Assembly: GCF_017562075.2 (NCBI RefSeq)
Contig: NC_054082.1
Span: 25,060,460 to 25,124,459, forward strand
Source of the DNA: Anopheles merus
Lineage: Eukaryota; Arthropoda; Insecta; Diptera; Culicidae
DNA: 64,000 nt
Direction of reading: 5' to 3'
Notes under the pieces: generated by a model
Databases searched by the model: none
What the model was told of the DNA's origin: nothing
Seen by the model: the letters and a program-made list of their open reading frames with translations, nothing else
Shown: piece by piece, positions 49,401 to 63,357 of the stretch
Layout of the letters: the number at the start of each line of letters is the position of its first letter
How positions within the stretch are numbered: position 1 is the stretch's first letter
Made by a program: the position numbers and the translations under genes

Positions 49401-51795
49401 AAACCAAACAACACGCTCCCGATCACATAGCCAATGACAAAAGGTGACAAAAGAAGCAACGACACCGAGACATAGCTACGGTACAACCCAGAGCAAGCAA
49501 ACGCAAGTCAGTTGTGCTCGTTTTGCTCTTTCGCTTTCAATCTGTAAACGCTGCCTGTATTGTGTGTGTTTGTTTGCGGACGCGCTCTCTCGGCTGCTGT
49601 GGTTGTTGTTGATTTTCCTTGCTAGATTGTGGCGGCTTGTGGTGGCTACCGACAACACCTCTATGTATCAGTTTGCCTTCTTCTTCTTTCTCAGTGTGCC
49701 TCTTTCCCGCGTCGTCGTCGTCGTCGTCGTCGTCGTCTTCGTTTTGGCTTCAACTAGACCGACTAGAAACAGCGCTTTGCTTCTTTGTTTTCGTTTCGGT
49801 TTGTTTGTTGTTATTTATACATTTGTTCTCAATACTTAAAAATAGCAACGCCGCTAATTCCATCGACGCTTCGCTATCGTACCATCGTGTACCGTATGTC
49901 GTTCGGTGTTAAAGTGTATGTGTGTCTGTTGGTACATACCCTCCTCTCCTTCACTTAAGCCTCTCTTTGGTCTGATCACCTCACAAGGGGGAATAGTACG
50001 CGATCCTCTGCGCTTTCGGTTTAATCGCTCATGACACAACAGCGTCGCCCCGCGATCCCCCATCACAACCAACGCTACCTCCCATGGTCATTGGCTGTGT
50101 GCTGGTGTGACGCTTTGCCACCGGTGCGACACGCGCAATCGCCCGACCCTTCTTCGGCCGCTTTTCACCGCGGAAAAGTGGCGTTGTCCGCTGCGCTGCG
50201 TTTGAAACGTCGACCACGGCGCAAAGAGGAGATGTCGTCGACGTAGATGGCGGCGGCCGCCCATCGTGCTTCGACAGTGTGCGGCGTCGTCGTTGTCGAG
50301 GCATTTTCTTCTTCTTCTTCTTCTTCTTCGCTTGTTCTCATCGAACGCAGTAGTTCGGGGTCCGGTCAAGTAAGATGTCAAGCATTTCTCCTTTTTTTTC
50401 TCTCGCTCTCTCTAATTGGTGGTTGGGGATTTTTCTTTTTTGGCAAATGAGTGTCACCACCAAGGTAGGCGCTGCTGTAGCAGCCGAGTAGGAAATACCT
50501 TGGCGGATTGAGCGATGAAGGATGACGGAGGGAAAGACAGCCGGAGAGAGCGAGAAAGAAAGTAAAGTAAACGAAATCAACGGCAGAAGGACAAACGAAC
50601 GCGAGCGCGCACGCTCCCTTTTGAACAAACCTACAACACACAGTTTTATCGCTAGATTTTAAGTCTAATAAATTACCTAATTCATTCATTTTTATTTGTC
50701 TTCGTCCCTCTTTTTGCTACATAACTCCCACCGGCGTTAAACGGTTTATACTACATGGCGTGGCAATTTGTTGTTGCTGTTGTTGTTGTTGTTGTCTGGC
50801 CTTATTTATTTGCCGTCCGATACTGATAAAGCAGCGCTAATGTGCTGGTGGGGCAGATGTGACGTGACGGGGGAGGTAAGGGGGCAAAGATGACAGATAT
50901 GCCCTTTTTGTCAATCGTCTGCCGGGGCGGGCGGCTTCATCGAAGGACAAGCTGAAGCCACAGAGCGTCCACTTATCGACAGCACAGGGACAAAAGAGTG
51001 TATGGCGCAGCTAGAGCGCAGTTTGTAAACATTTTTGGGACGTAGCGTGTGGCGCTATTTTGCAGCCCCTTTCCCGTGTGCAACAAAGTTGATCGATGGT
51101 AGGGTGACATCTTTAGAACGGAGTAAGCACTGTGTGGCTATGTCCAAGAGAGAGAATGTCGAAGAAAATTGCGTTGAAGACTGGGAAGAGTCAACACGAT
51201 ATGAAACAGATGCCAGATGGTAAAGTATTAATCATAGTGTAGATCTACATTCACAACATCATAAGACAGATCATGCACCCAAGATCATGCACAGATGAAA
51301 GCTCGTACACAGCGACAAGACTGTCCTACTTCTCTTAACAATTTCTCTGAACATCCCTTAATAATAATATTTTATTTAAAATAGGCGGAGAGAGTTACAG
51401 TTTCTACATTGTAAAGGCGTGATCCACCTAATGGAATGATCCTCCTCCAACGTAAATAATGTCACTATCATCACGCATTATAATTCCTCCGCCATGATGA
51501 TTGTCCAAGCGTTCCACTGCCTGCAGAACGGGCCGGTCGGGCTTTGTGTTTCCTTGCACTACGCTACAAAGTAGCCACAACCGCCATGACAAACAAACAC
51601 CAACGACGCACACGCTAAATCATGGCGTCCTTTGCTATACGCCCCACTATACGCTTCGAGCGAACACATCTTGTGTACACACACCCACACTCCCAAAGGC
51701 AAAGCAAACCTCGCCATAGTGTGCCGCAGTAGCAGCTCCTGCGCAACAGCATCATGGTGTGTCGTAGCCGTTTCGCTATGCGGTGAAGGCATGCG

Positions 51796-51826
<31 letters not shown>

Positions 51827-51830
51827 CGTA
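49400..51830. other. Non-coding sequence before the candidate exon
   Basis: Short (GTC)n, (TTC)n and (GTT)n trinucleotide runs and GC-rich patches. No supportable exon. Confidence 0.45.
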
Positions 51831-51836
51831 ACTCAC

Positions 51837-51998
51837 CACTTGTTGCTTGGTGATTGGGTTGGGTTCTCCGTTTGCCGTGGTGACGACGGTTTCGACGGGA
51901 CGCCCCGGGGTTCCGTTTGATAATACATCTCCGTTGTTTACACAACCGTTGCTCCCACCCCTCCGGTGGGACCAAGACCACCCTCCCAAACTTGTCAT
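51837..51998 (-). CDS. Candidate initiating coding exon, 54 codons, gene unassigned (possibly 5' exon of CHES-1-like)
   Basis: An ATG at 51998 (A at -3) opens a 162-nt frame that ends exactly at a GTG|GTGAGT splice donor. The peptide starts MTSLGGWSWSHRRGG and continues with NGDVLSNGTPGRPVE, then TANGEPNPITKQQV. Its even composition and sensible codons contrast with the repeat-driven frames around it. It lies on the same strand as CHES-1-like, 33 kb upstream of that gene's first recognised exon, whose acceptor sits at 19073. Direct splicing is out of frame: the reading would end after seven codons, at 19049. So either an extra exon of length 2 modulo 3 lies between, or this is an upstream ORF, or it belongs to another gene. 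I do not recognise the peptide. Confidence 0.5.
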
Positions 51999-52377
51999 AT
52001 TTCCGCGCTGTCCATGGCGATCGCGATCAAACGGAACGATCGCTGCAGAATCGTAACAGACAACGGCATCGAACGAAAACAATCGCCAAACATTGAACGA
52101 GTACATACGCTTACGCTTTGTGTCACCACAGCGCTGATCTCGCCGTCGGAGAGGGTGCAACTGTTTTAAAAATAATCTCTCACTATCTCTATCTCGCAGG
52201 CATCTATTTATCATCGAGGGGGGCCTCCTGAGATGCCTTTTTTGGTCGCGGCGGTGGTCGATAAACGTAGCAAATGATTGGATTGAGCGGCGCCCGCAGC
52301 TGAACATGTTGAAGCATTAGTTGCTTTCTCCAAATCTAATTATCCTCTAAATCAATTACCTTAAAATGTATTTATCG

Positions 52378-52382
<5 letters not shown>

Positions 52383-52466
<84 letters not shown>
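52383..52466. repeat. (GA)n microsatellite, 84 bp, interrupted
   Basis: GA repeat with GGG, GAC and GAAA interruptions. Confidence 0.95.
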
Positions 52467-52469
52467 TAA

Positions 52470-55400
52470 AAAACAGTGAAACATCGATTTTTCAAGCCCG
52501 GAAGGCATCTGTCAAACGCAAATCAAATGCTGATTGAAAAATTCCAAAAAAAAGTGACCATTTCTTCGGCAGGGGGAATAAACATAAACACACAAATGAG
52601 GCCACCCTGCTTCCCAAAATGTGACTTTAAGTCAAGAAATGTCCTGGACGTGCGGTGTATCTAGCTAGTCCGACACCACTTCGAGTTGCAGATCGCGGCC
52701 CGCTCGGCTGGCTGATTGACAGACCCTGAGACGATGACGACCGAAATGACCAAGGAGGTAATAATAACAACAACAAAACTGAAGGATAAAGATGCTACGG
52801 CACTTTCAGTAAGCCAGACAGCGGGCAACACCCATCAATCGACAGCGAGCGTCACGACGAAAGATGTGTCGTGCGCGGAAAGGACCGTTGTCCGACCTGG
52901 GGCGACCCCCTCCCTTTTTCGTTACGTACTAGCAGTGAGACAGAGAGAAGAAGAAAAAGAGAGAGAGAAAAAAAAAAGAGAGAGAGAACCTTAATGATTA
53001 GAAGGCAGCCCCAGGATGGCCTACATTTGACCAGGAACGCTACACGATTTGTGGTTATGTTTTGCTTCAGATTTGTGTTTCGTCGTTCATTTTTCCAACG
53101 TTTTTTCCTGTAACACAACAGGGCAGGTAGTAGGTAGGAGTAGGGTTGAAAGGCGTGGGGTATACACCTCGAGTGCATTTCTTGAGCAATTAACTTCGGT
53201 CGCTAACGAAGTGTGACTCGGTCCCGCTCCCTGGGGGATGATTGCATCGTCCGTTCGAACCGATACAACCGAGAGTGCGAGAGGAGTTCGCTGCTCTTGC
53301 TGATGATGCTGTTCCACCACCCGTAGGCATCTAGTAGTAGGTGACATGGGGTGACATTTCTTTCTTCATGAAAATAAGGGAGAAATGCAAAGACAAATGT
53401 ACTCAAGGTGGTAAAAATATGGTAGATGCAGCAGCCTTGGTAGATGCGTTATCTACCTTTTTCTTCGCATTTGTTCAATCGTGTAAACTTCCTCGTTAGG
53501 CCATAACGTTTTGATTTTTGTGTACAATTTTTTTCAGAAAAATCCGTAAAAAAAAAATCACAAAAACCTGAAATTTATTGAACAAAATACGTTTGGCTAA
53601 AAGGTTAAAAATATATTAAAATGCTATTTGTATAAGACCAAAGAAGCATTACAACGCGTTAATTAACAAGATTAGTTGTTTCTAAATATATTTCCTAAAT
53701 TAGTAAATGTGGGAACTTAATACACGTTCGGAGCAATCAAACGTCTGATGTTCACAATCTATTTATCTGAAAACTCCAAATTCTTAAAGCTTTTAAATAC
53801 TTTCCACAATCGATCAATCTTTTGTCCAATTACGCGCACTATTAACTTTACCATCATCATAAGAAAAACCCCCTCCGGCCATTCTCATTAGCATCATTTA
53901 ACCGGTTTAGAATCCTTCAACGATTGCAACCTCTGCCCTTCCCACTACCAAGCACCTAACCTTCGCATCATCACTAGCATCGTCACACAGCGAAACACAG
54001 CGCGTCCCTGAGTTGCGTTGTGTCATCTGCTTCTACCGCCCAACATTGACGGTCGTGATTTTGGGGCATCGAAACACACGCACACACACACACACACTCA
54101 CAGAAAAGATAGCGCTTTCCGCGGCGGATGTGTCTTTCCATCGTCAACGCCAAACCAACCGACGCTAATCCATCCAAACCGGGCGATTAGCGTCTTCGTC
54201 GTCGTCTAGCGCGACGCAACCGCAACACCGGCTGCAATGTTTTGTTTGTTCCGTTTGTGCGGAACACTGCCGAGGGTATCGACGGCTATCGGGTATAGAG
54301 CTGTACGTTGCGGGCAAGATAAAAACAGAAGCGGAACAAGGTTAGACAGCAGCACCGGGAGCGCTAGCTGGCTGGCTGGCTGGCTGGGGTCGGGTTGACG
54401 GAAATAAGCTAGCAGCAGTTTATCGGTCATCGGGTTGCATAATACGAAGAAATTTCATCACACACACACACGCGTGGGTGTGCATACCAGTTGTACCTTT
54501 TAAATCAATGCATGGTTTACTTTCACGGTGCCGATCGTTTCGACCATCCGATTGTTCACCATCAACCAGGCGCCTCCATCGCGTGTGTCCGCAACAGTGC
54601 CACTGTGACGTTTTTTGTTTGCTCTTTTATCCGAAACAAATTAAATACAGTGAGAGCCAGGGGGAAGCAAAACTAACTTCTACAACCAAAGAGGCCATCA
54701 TTTTATCGCCTTTTAATCCTCCCAGCTGTCGGTGCAATCGCATACTAATCGCCTTACGATCGCGATCGTATTTTAAAGGATTGTCAAAATACGTTTCCTA
54801 CTCTAACGACACACGCCGTATGGTGTGAGTGTGTGTGTGTGTGTCATAAATTCTTTTCCCGTTTTCAACAGTTCCCCAATTTCGAGCAATCTTACTTCGG
54901 GAAGCAAATGGTCACCACAGCCCATCGCCGGCACTGCATCCCGAGCAAGACGCATCAGGGAAGGAAGCTTGTTCCGGGCGCACTGAGCGTCGCCCGGGCG
55001 CTCGAACGACCCAGACAAACAATAATTTACCCCCGTACTGCCCCATTCCGCACTGCTCTTTTGGGGTTCGTAAATTATTGGCCTCACTGCTGTTTCCCAA
55101 GAGACACATAATAAAATAAAAAACAAGTTCCTTCCGCCATGAGATGCACTCATGATGCCATTGAGCTGCAGTTTTGGGACACTGAAAACATCAAGCAAAA
55201 GAGAAAACACGGATGGGAAGCGTGTTTGCAAACGTAAAAGATTATTTAAACTACTGGATAATTTAAAAAAAACCATCCACACACACACCAGTCACCGAAA
55301 CGTCGTAATCGAAGCCAAGAGGACAGTCATAAACAGCCAAGTACAACCCTGAACCAGAACAGTTGAGTGCACAATTAAGGACAGGATAGGTGATATCCTG

Positions 55401-56387
55401 TGAGCCGAAGGGTCATAAAGCTCACGAAAAACCTTCAAATTTACCGCACGCACCAGACCAGACGTGCATCTCAGCGTTTGCAAGCGTTGCCGTGTGTCCC
55501 TTCGGTCAGTCAACCAGCCCCTGTGGAAAGTGTTTGCAGCTGCAGAGAACAGCCATCGCTCGCTTTCGTCGCCTTCTTTCTTCTCGCGTCTTTGGCCACC
55601 GCTTGATATTCTCACGGGCAAAATCCGACCACGACGACGACGACGACGACGACGGTGGCGACTTGTTGCCGTCCTTGCTGCTGCTGTCAGCTGCCGGGTA
55701 ATTCATTGCCACCGGTGCGCCGTCGTTGTCGGGCGGGGAGGTCGTTGTCGGCGGTGCAGTTTGCATTAACCGGAGTGAACCGGGGAGCACCGTGTTTGTG
55801 GGTCGGTTTTACGCCGATTGTTTCTGCTTTGCAGCGATTTAGTAGATCACGGTCTTTGCTTTTGTGCCTGTTTTGGAGAGATGATTCATGGGAGAGGCTG
55901 CGCTGCTTGGCGTGGGGGGTATGACTAATATGCAGTAATGCTAGTTTAGTGAAGCGTCTGGGTTTGTTTAAATAGCAATAAATAAAGGATTATTGAGGGG
56001 ACGTGCAGAAATATATTAACATCAACGTTGGAATGAAAAAAGGTTGAACAAAAACAGTTGTTGTTTATTTCATTCCAGAAGCAGCATTAATCGAATAAAG
56101 CATTTTCGTACGTTTAACCATGCGTAATAGTATTCTGTGTAGGAGAAATTACGTAAAATATCCCTCCGAAAGCTTGTGTTTTGAGCTTATGAAAACACAA
56201 AATTCAAAGATAATATTTTATGTGCATTTGTGCGAGTCATAAATATACAAGATTCCATGTACTACATCGACAGAGTTAAAAAATGCATCAAAATAAAATA
56301 CCAAACACAGTAAATATCATTACTAAATCACACAAAACGGAATAGAATTGAAATTCTTTGTGTAACAAAAGCAACACCAAACATTAC

Positions 56388-56424
<37 letters not shown>

Positions 56425-57658
56425 GCACACATCCACCTCTTTCACCGCTGCACCTAGCCGAACATACATAAACAATCAAGCAACAATCAAACAAAGGCTT
56501 GTTATTACGAAATCCGTACTGGCGTGCTATTTTTGAGCCAATCCATCGTGCCAGCATCATCACCATCATCATCACCGTTTTCCTTCCACGGCTGTGCCGT
56601 GTTTAATTTTCCAGCCAGCTCGAATCTCATAAAATTGTGTCCATCAAACACCACGGGGCCACACATCAACACGCTAATTCTTGCACACAGAGAGGAAAAA
56701 AAAAACGAATGTAAGAATTACCATAAACAACTGTGCGGCTGCCGAGAGTGCTGGGTGGTGCTGGTGGTTGCAATGCGTGATCATAAAGTATATTTAACCC
56801 AAATCTGGGCGTCGGAAGAGTAGACATTCGCGTCACCGTAATTGCACGCGGCAAGATTGGCCGTCGGCGAGAAGGAAAAATAGAAAAATAAGAAGAAAAA
56901 AAAATAAAATCATCCAAAAAGAGAAAAACGTTCAAAAAGGAAGAATACATTGGCCAAACGACAGCGACCACCATTAGGTGCGGCGCGTGCGGAAGATCAA
57001 CCACAGCAAACATACAGATCTGGAACAAACACTAAAAAGAGCGAACGGTGGTGGTGTGTGGGAGCAGAATGAGATTAAAATGGAAATCTTAAAATTTGTG
57101 CACCATCATGACACCGCCATACTGGCGGGACGAGCCGTCCTGTGCCGTCACTGGTGTCGTGGTGCAATCCAAATCGCACATCGGAAAGTGCACTAGGTGC
57201 ACAATGCTATTTGCGCCGCGATTAGCTTACAACCATCTTTTGCACCATCCATGGGCGATGGATGTCGAACCAACGATGGACCACCAAGGCGCACAGAGGA
57301 GATCTCCGATTTAGTTGTGTGCTAAATCTGCTACCGGGCAATAAAATCCGTGTCTGCACGCCGGTGTGTGGCCACTGTGAATGGGCAGCATTGTTTGTGA
57401 TCGAAACCACCCATGACGTTAATGGCTAGATCATGGCTCTATGTATGTGACCCTGTGCGTTCGTCCGCGATCGTTTCCGGTCCTTGCTATGAGCGTATGC
57501 TGTGCGTTTGCGGTCCTTTAGGCTTTCGTATGTATCCAAATTAAATTATGTGAGCAATGATTGGTGTGACTTTTTGAAACAAAGGGTAATCTGCTTTTAG
57601 AATGAAATAATAAAAACAAGGATCAAAACCATGCACAAACAGAATCTCGAATAGAGAA

Positions 57659-57660
<2 letters not shown>
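52470..57660. other. Non-coding sequence, 5.2 kb
   Basis: AT-rich stretches (53450-53900, 55920-56380) alternate with GC-richer ones. A (CA)n lies at 56389-56422. A plus-strand frame at 54871-55111 starts after an acceptor-like TTTCAACAG and its stop overlaps AATAAA, but I cannot support it as an exon. Confidence 0.4.
56389..56422. repeat. (AC)n microsatellite, 34 bp
   Basis: Perfect AC repeat. Confidence 0.95.

Positions 57661-57662
<2 letters not shown>

Positions 57663-57692
<30 letters not shown>
57663..57692. repeat. (TAA)10 microsatellite
   Basis: Perfect TAA trinucleotide array 230 bp before the large compound array. Confidence 0.95.
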
Positions 57693-57694
<2 letters not shown>

Positions 57695-57893
57695 TAACAT
57701 TCGTTGTCGGCCAAGGTCTGCATAAAGAAGTACTGGGGATTTACTTGCAGTGACTTATTGAATATCTATGGCAGAATTATCACTCCTGCATATAGGAGCG
57801 CGATCCATTAAGAGCTTGAATGCATGATGGGCATTTTTTTAAAGTCGCACGAGGCCGACCAACAAATAGTCATAATATTAATAATAACAATCG

Positions 57894-58352
<459 letters not shown>

Positions 58353-58399
58353 TAAAAGCCATACACTCCGAACTAAAACATGACCAACGGTCGTTACGT

Positions 58400-61000
58400 C
58401 CCTCGAGATGACCAACCAAACGACTCCTTTTTGCTCTCAATCTTCTGTGCACAAATCATTGTGACACACCCACGGTACGTTCATGTAACATGCCATACAA
58501 ACACCTCACACTATTACACCCTCTCTTGGGGCGGGCCCGGTGACATGTCTGTCTTAATTTTGCTCTTCTCCTTTGAAACAACGACACAAAAAAAAAATCC
58601 AGCGCTACACCTCACAGTCGGCAATGAACCCGCATCGAGAGCGAGGTTGTGATTTTCCTAGTTGCAGTTAATTTCCTAACACATCCAGCAAAAGAACTAA
58701 ACAACAACCAAAAAACAAAAAAATCGACCCTAAACCGACGCACCGTAGCATGCCAAACATGTCGATGTCGCCCCCAACGCCTGTGTTAGATTACGCGCGT
58801 GCGGGGGATGTGTGAGAGAAGGCGGCAAAAGACAAGCCACAAACTGCCCGAAAGCAAGCTACGCGAGTGCGAAGAATAGACCAAAAACCATCAAACCATC
58901 CACAAAAAAACGATACCTTATGGTACAAACACACATTATCGCCCACGGAACGAAGTCAGAGCCAGCAGCGCCATCCGCGGGGCGTATGTCAGCGACCAAA
59001 TCACGTGCCAGTGGTGCGCGAGTTTTCGAACGATTTGTGGTTAATGATTGTTCTGCTGTGGACGCCATATTCCGGGCGACGACGATGCACCCGTCCGCGC
59101 TCTCGGTGGGAGGTTTTTTTTTTTTGGTTTGTTTGGGAAGTTTAAGCGCATTTCGTTGCCGTTGCCTAAACGCACCCACCCATTACTGTGGCAAGGCCAT
59201 TAATCATGGGCTGAAAAATGACACAACTTATGCAGAGAGCGGGAGGAGGATCATGAGGACCCCATGGACCGATGAGCATGCGTTTGTGGGAAAAAGTATG
59301 CTGCTGACGTCCCCCCTTCTATTTCGCCGGGGTTAATCCAAGGCTTTTTTTTGTTTTCTTTGGGAATAAACTCTCAACAACACTTATGAGTAATAGCTTA
59401 ATTTAAAACAAAAACGGACTCCGTCACTTCTACCGCCTACATGTACTCATGTATGACGTCATGTCAGTGTATGTGTGTGTGTGTTTATGTGCCGCCAGAC
59501 CAAACGGCAGACGTTTCGTAAACATCGCTTCAAAGCTGCAAAGGCGGGTGCGCCATACGGTTGCAACTGTCGGCCGTCGCTCTGTATGCTGCTGCACGTG
59601 TTTTCTGCTGCACGACCACGGATTCTGGCACTGCACTCTTAGTGCCATTCGGAGTGCGATTCGCGAACGATAATAAACAACCAAACTTTACGCATCAACG
59701 CGTCTCCAGCATCAAACGCGCGCTTCCTTCGTTCAAACACACACACACACACGCCGCATTGGGGGAAATAATCATCCCGCAGCACGCAGTGTGCTCACGA
59801 TACGCCAAGCACCACGCCGCTGCACAGCCTACTGCGCCGCGCGCAATGTTTTATTTTCGTTCCTGCCAAGCGGTAAATAAACAATCGCACCCTCCCCCCC
59901 TCCCCCCCCACACCGCTCGGTCGTCACACAGAGAGAGAGAGGGTGGAAAAACGATCCAGCAAAAACGCGACGCCGCGAAGGGAAAGCCCACGCGAACGGT
60001 CAAGAAAAGCCCAAGGTGTGTAGCGTGCCGGCGAAAACTGTGCCAACGAATGTTGTGGTCGCAACAACGCATTCGATCGCAAGAACATGGGACGATCGCG
60101 ACGAGATGACAAATAATTAACTCTCTCTGTCACAGCCTGACGATACCTTTTTGGAGATGGAAGTGGAAAAGAATCTGCCCCGTGCGACCGGGCTAATGAA
60201 GAGAGATGCGCACTCCCGAGCTCGAGCTGCATCTGCAGCCGACAGGTTTTCCCCCATCGTCATCTTCGTCCTCCTCCGATGGGGGTTCACCCACGGGCTT
60301 ACACACACACACACGGTGTGCATTTAGAGGCTAATGGAATTATAATTCACCACCCGGAGCTGAAGCACGGAACAGGCGGCTCGTGTCAGCACGATCGTAA
60401 ATTTCTGCACGCAAACGATGATCGCGCCCGGCCGTGTTCTTAAGCCATGCCAGCGTAACAAAAAAAACTGCCCGTACAGGCCCGGACAACAGTTTGGATG
60501 CCTTAGTCCTCGCATCACACTCTCCCTCCCCGTTCGGCACCGTCTGCCACTTCTGCGGCACGATGGATGCAGTCTTCTGCCTGACGCCTTTTTCCACCCG
60601 CGCGAACGCTAGATGACGCATCGAACGCCGCGCGCGCAGACAGTGAAGGCGTGGGGAGCGAGGCGCACAAAAAACCGCGACGCTGGCGCTAATTTTAACC
60701 GAGCGCGAGTACGGACGGGGACGCGTCTGACAAATGGTCAACATACGCCCGTACAGTGCGGGCCGTTTGTTTTTTTTAATGCACCTTTTTGTGGTGTCTG
60801 TCTACCACCATTCCCGGTGGACGACGCTGTCTCGCGTTATCCTTGCCACAAGCGGTTGACAGCCAGCTTCTTACTTTGTAGCGCAGGTTCGGCGCAGTGC
60901 AAAATAACTGAGCGCTACACTGAGCACAGTGCATACGGGGGACAGCTTCCTGGCGATAAGGTAGGCTTGGCGTATGAATAATTATTTTAAAGGGTAGATC
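58400..61000. other. CpG-rich non-coding block, possible distal promoter region
   Basis: GC-rich sequence rich in CG dinucleotides with several open frames on both strands (longest 58812-59336, 174 codons from a GTG) but no domain or splice-bounded exon. A distal promoter of the minus-strand gene could lie here; no core promoter motif decides it. Confidence 0.3.
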
Positions 61001-61657
61001 TTTCAGCGAACTAATTTCGCTGGCATTATCGCCAAGGAAAAAGAATTGATAACATTAATGTTGAAGATGCTTTGGAACTAGAATAAACTTTGATCGTACA
61101 GTTCAAGCGATCCAACATAATTAGAAAGATCATGTTTGACTCAGTTTCCTGCAGGCGGAACTGTTAGTAATGAACAGATTTTAGTTCATATTGTGTACAA
61201 CTTCTAAATAAATTACATGAAGGAATAAGCAATGAGAATTATGGTTTAGACATATTAATTAACACAATTTATGGTCCAAAACTAATAAAAACATCGATCT
61301 TTTAGTTTCTATTAATATCTTTAAATCATCCGATCCTTTGTCTCATTACGTAAAATATCTATTCTTTTGCAAAACTCAACATTGCGAAATTAGCCCCTGG
61401 TATTGTGCAATCGATCATCCTCTCTTTGCGCTGCAGCGGGCGCAATTGACGCAATCGTCTAGGCCAAAACAAAGCCATCAACTATCTAACCTTTGCGAAT
61501 TGTGCTGCTGATGATTTCACCCAAAATTTCTACGAATTCTTCAAATCAAAGTAGGTCACAACCGATGCATCCATATCGTGCACGAAGAAAGTTGATTTTA
61601 ACGATCACTTTAGAATTTAATGATCCTGTGTGCGCAAATGTCCGTACAGCAGCCTTA

Positions 61658-61660
<3 letters not shown>

Positions 61661-61717
<57 letters not shown>

Positions 61718-61726
61718 CTCTCTCTC
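61661..61726. repeat. (TC)n microsatellite, 66 bp
   Basis: TC repeat with one CGC interruption. Confidence 0.95.
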
Positions 61727-63318
61727 GTTGTGCGTATCGACGTCCGGTAATAATGTGTCAATAAAACAAACAATACGCCGGTTGCAATCCCCCCGTCACA
61801 AGACAGTTGTTAGGGTTTCTTTTCGTTTACATTTGTGCCTTCTACTGCACAGCTGAGAGATCGTGTCATCGTGACTTGATACACACAGAGAGAGTGAGAC
61901 ATAATGATCATGAGTTTGCGGATTAAACTTGCTTTGCTCGTGTCGGCGGGGGGAGAGGTTAATTTTCATCTACTGAGATTCCCGGGCTCAGTCCCAATCG
62001 CTAGATCTTGGAGGTGACGATGACGCTGCCACTAAATCGTGCGCATCGTGCACCATTTTACACCCCCCGTGCGCGGCTAGGCTTGCTCCTGACACCGGGC
62101 GGAGGTGATCCGTCGCTCGGAGGAGGATTTCTCGTTACGGGCCATAAATTTTCCACACACCCGAAACCCCGTTCAGCCAAAATCCAGCCCCAAAACAGCA
62201 GTAACGAAGCGAAAAAAGAACAACAACAAACGAGCAGCAGATAAAACGAACTCCCTTTGAAGCGGTGCAGCTCCCGGTCAGACACTCATATGCAACCTGG
62301 CATGCCCAAAACTGTGGGCCGATGCATCGCTTATGCTGCTGCTAGGGAATACGAACCAACCACTCGATGCACACCTTATACGTACTTGGTTTAACCTCAC
62401 GAAACTGTGACGAAACGAAGGGTATTTCACTCTAATTAATACACATTCGACCGCCGATCGCCGTACAACCCTACCGGGCACCCTACCGTGCACATCTTTT
62501 CGGTTGGAGAGGATGAAAACTTAATGATGGTGTTCAAATGCCGGTCGTCCTGATTGCCGTCGCGTTCAACTGCAACCATCACCATCACCAGCGGCCCGCT
62601 CTGGGCGGTAACGCGATGAAAGAAGCCTCATTGGGTCATTACTATTTCGAGCAATTCCGCACACCCAATCGGACGCTAATGGATGGGTTTTGGAGGGGGG
62701 GGGAGAATGGGAAGACGGCGAAGTTGCGTTGTCCCATGTTTTATGATGTTTTATTTTTTGCCATCGTAAATCTTTGCCCCCCCCCCCCTCCCTCCCTGCC
62801 CAACAAACTGCTTCTTCGTCCTCTGGTATGGTAAGAAGGCGATGCCAATCCCATGCTAAGGGACGCTCTTTCTGAGTGGGAAATTAAGTTGTGTTTTTTT
62901 GTTTTGGTTATTTACTTTTCTTCGGTTTTATTATTTCATTTAGATGTTTCAATGCTCGTCTCCTGAGAGGGTCGTGTCATACTCTGGACAAGTTTTACTA
63001 TTACTTTGAATTTGTTTTAACAGTAAATAGAGATTCATTACGGTCAGCTACAAAAAAATAAATTTAAAGATCAACAGTTGTTACCACTAATATGACTGTC
63101 ATTAGAAGTTACTATAATAGAAAAAAGGTATTACTAAGCATTTTTACAATCAATAACAATTATTTGTAGGACATAAGCATAAAGCTTAGTTCAATAAAAA
63201 CGCTTCAAAAGTATTTTTAGCAGTTCACTCGATAAATCTTACCATTGAAAGCATGTACAAAGCGCTAAATGTTGACAAGTACACGTGATTTATTAGCATT
63301 ATATTACCCCTCATACAT

Positions 63319-63357
63319 TTAATTAGTTGAACGTTTTAAACGTTAATTAGTTGAGCG
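63319..63357. promoter_or_regulatory. Paired homeodomain-type sites (TTAATTAGTTGA)
   Basis: TTAATTAGTTGAACG at 63319-63333 and TTAATTAGTTGAGCG at 63343-63357 have starts 24 bp apart, in the same orientation. They flank a near-palindromic AACGTTTTAAACGTT. TAATTA is the core of many homeodomain sites. Confidence 0.3.

Noticed and set aside
52733..52994. Plus-strand frame starting MTTEMTKEV, ending in a Lys/Arg/Glu run
   Set aside because: The second half is encoded by a GA repeat and there is no splice site or homology to support the first half.
53240..53265. Minus-strand GGTTCGAAC, a possible tRNA box B
   Set aside because: No box A at tRNA distance and no paired arms.
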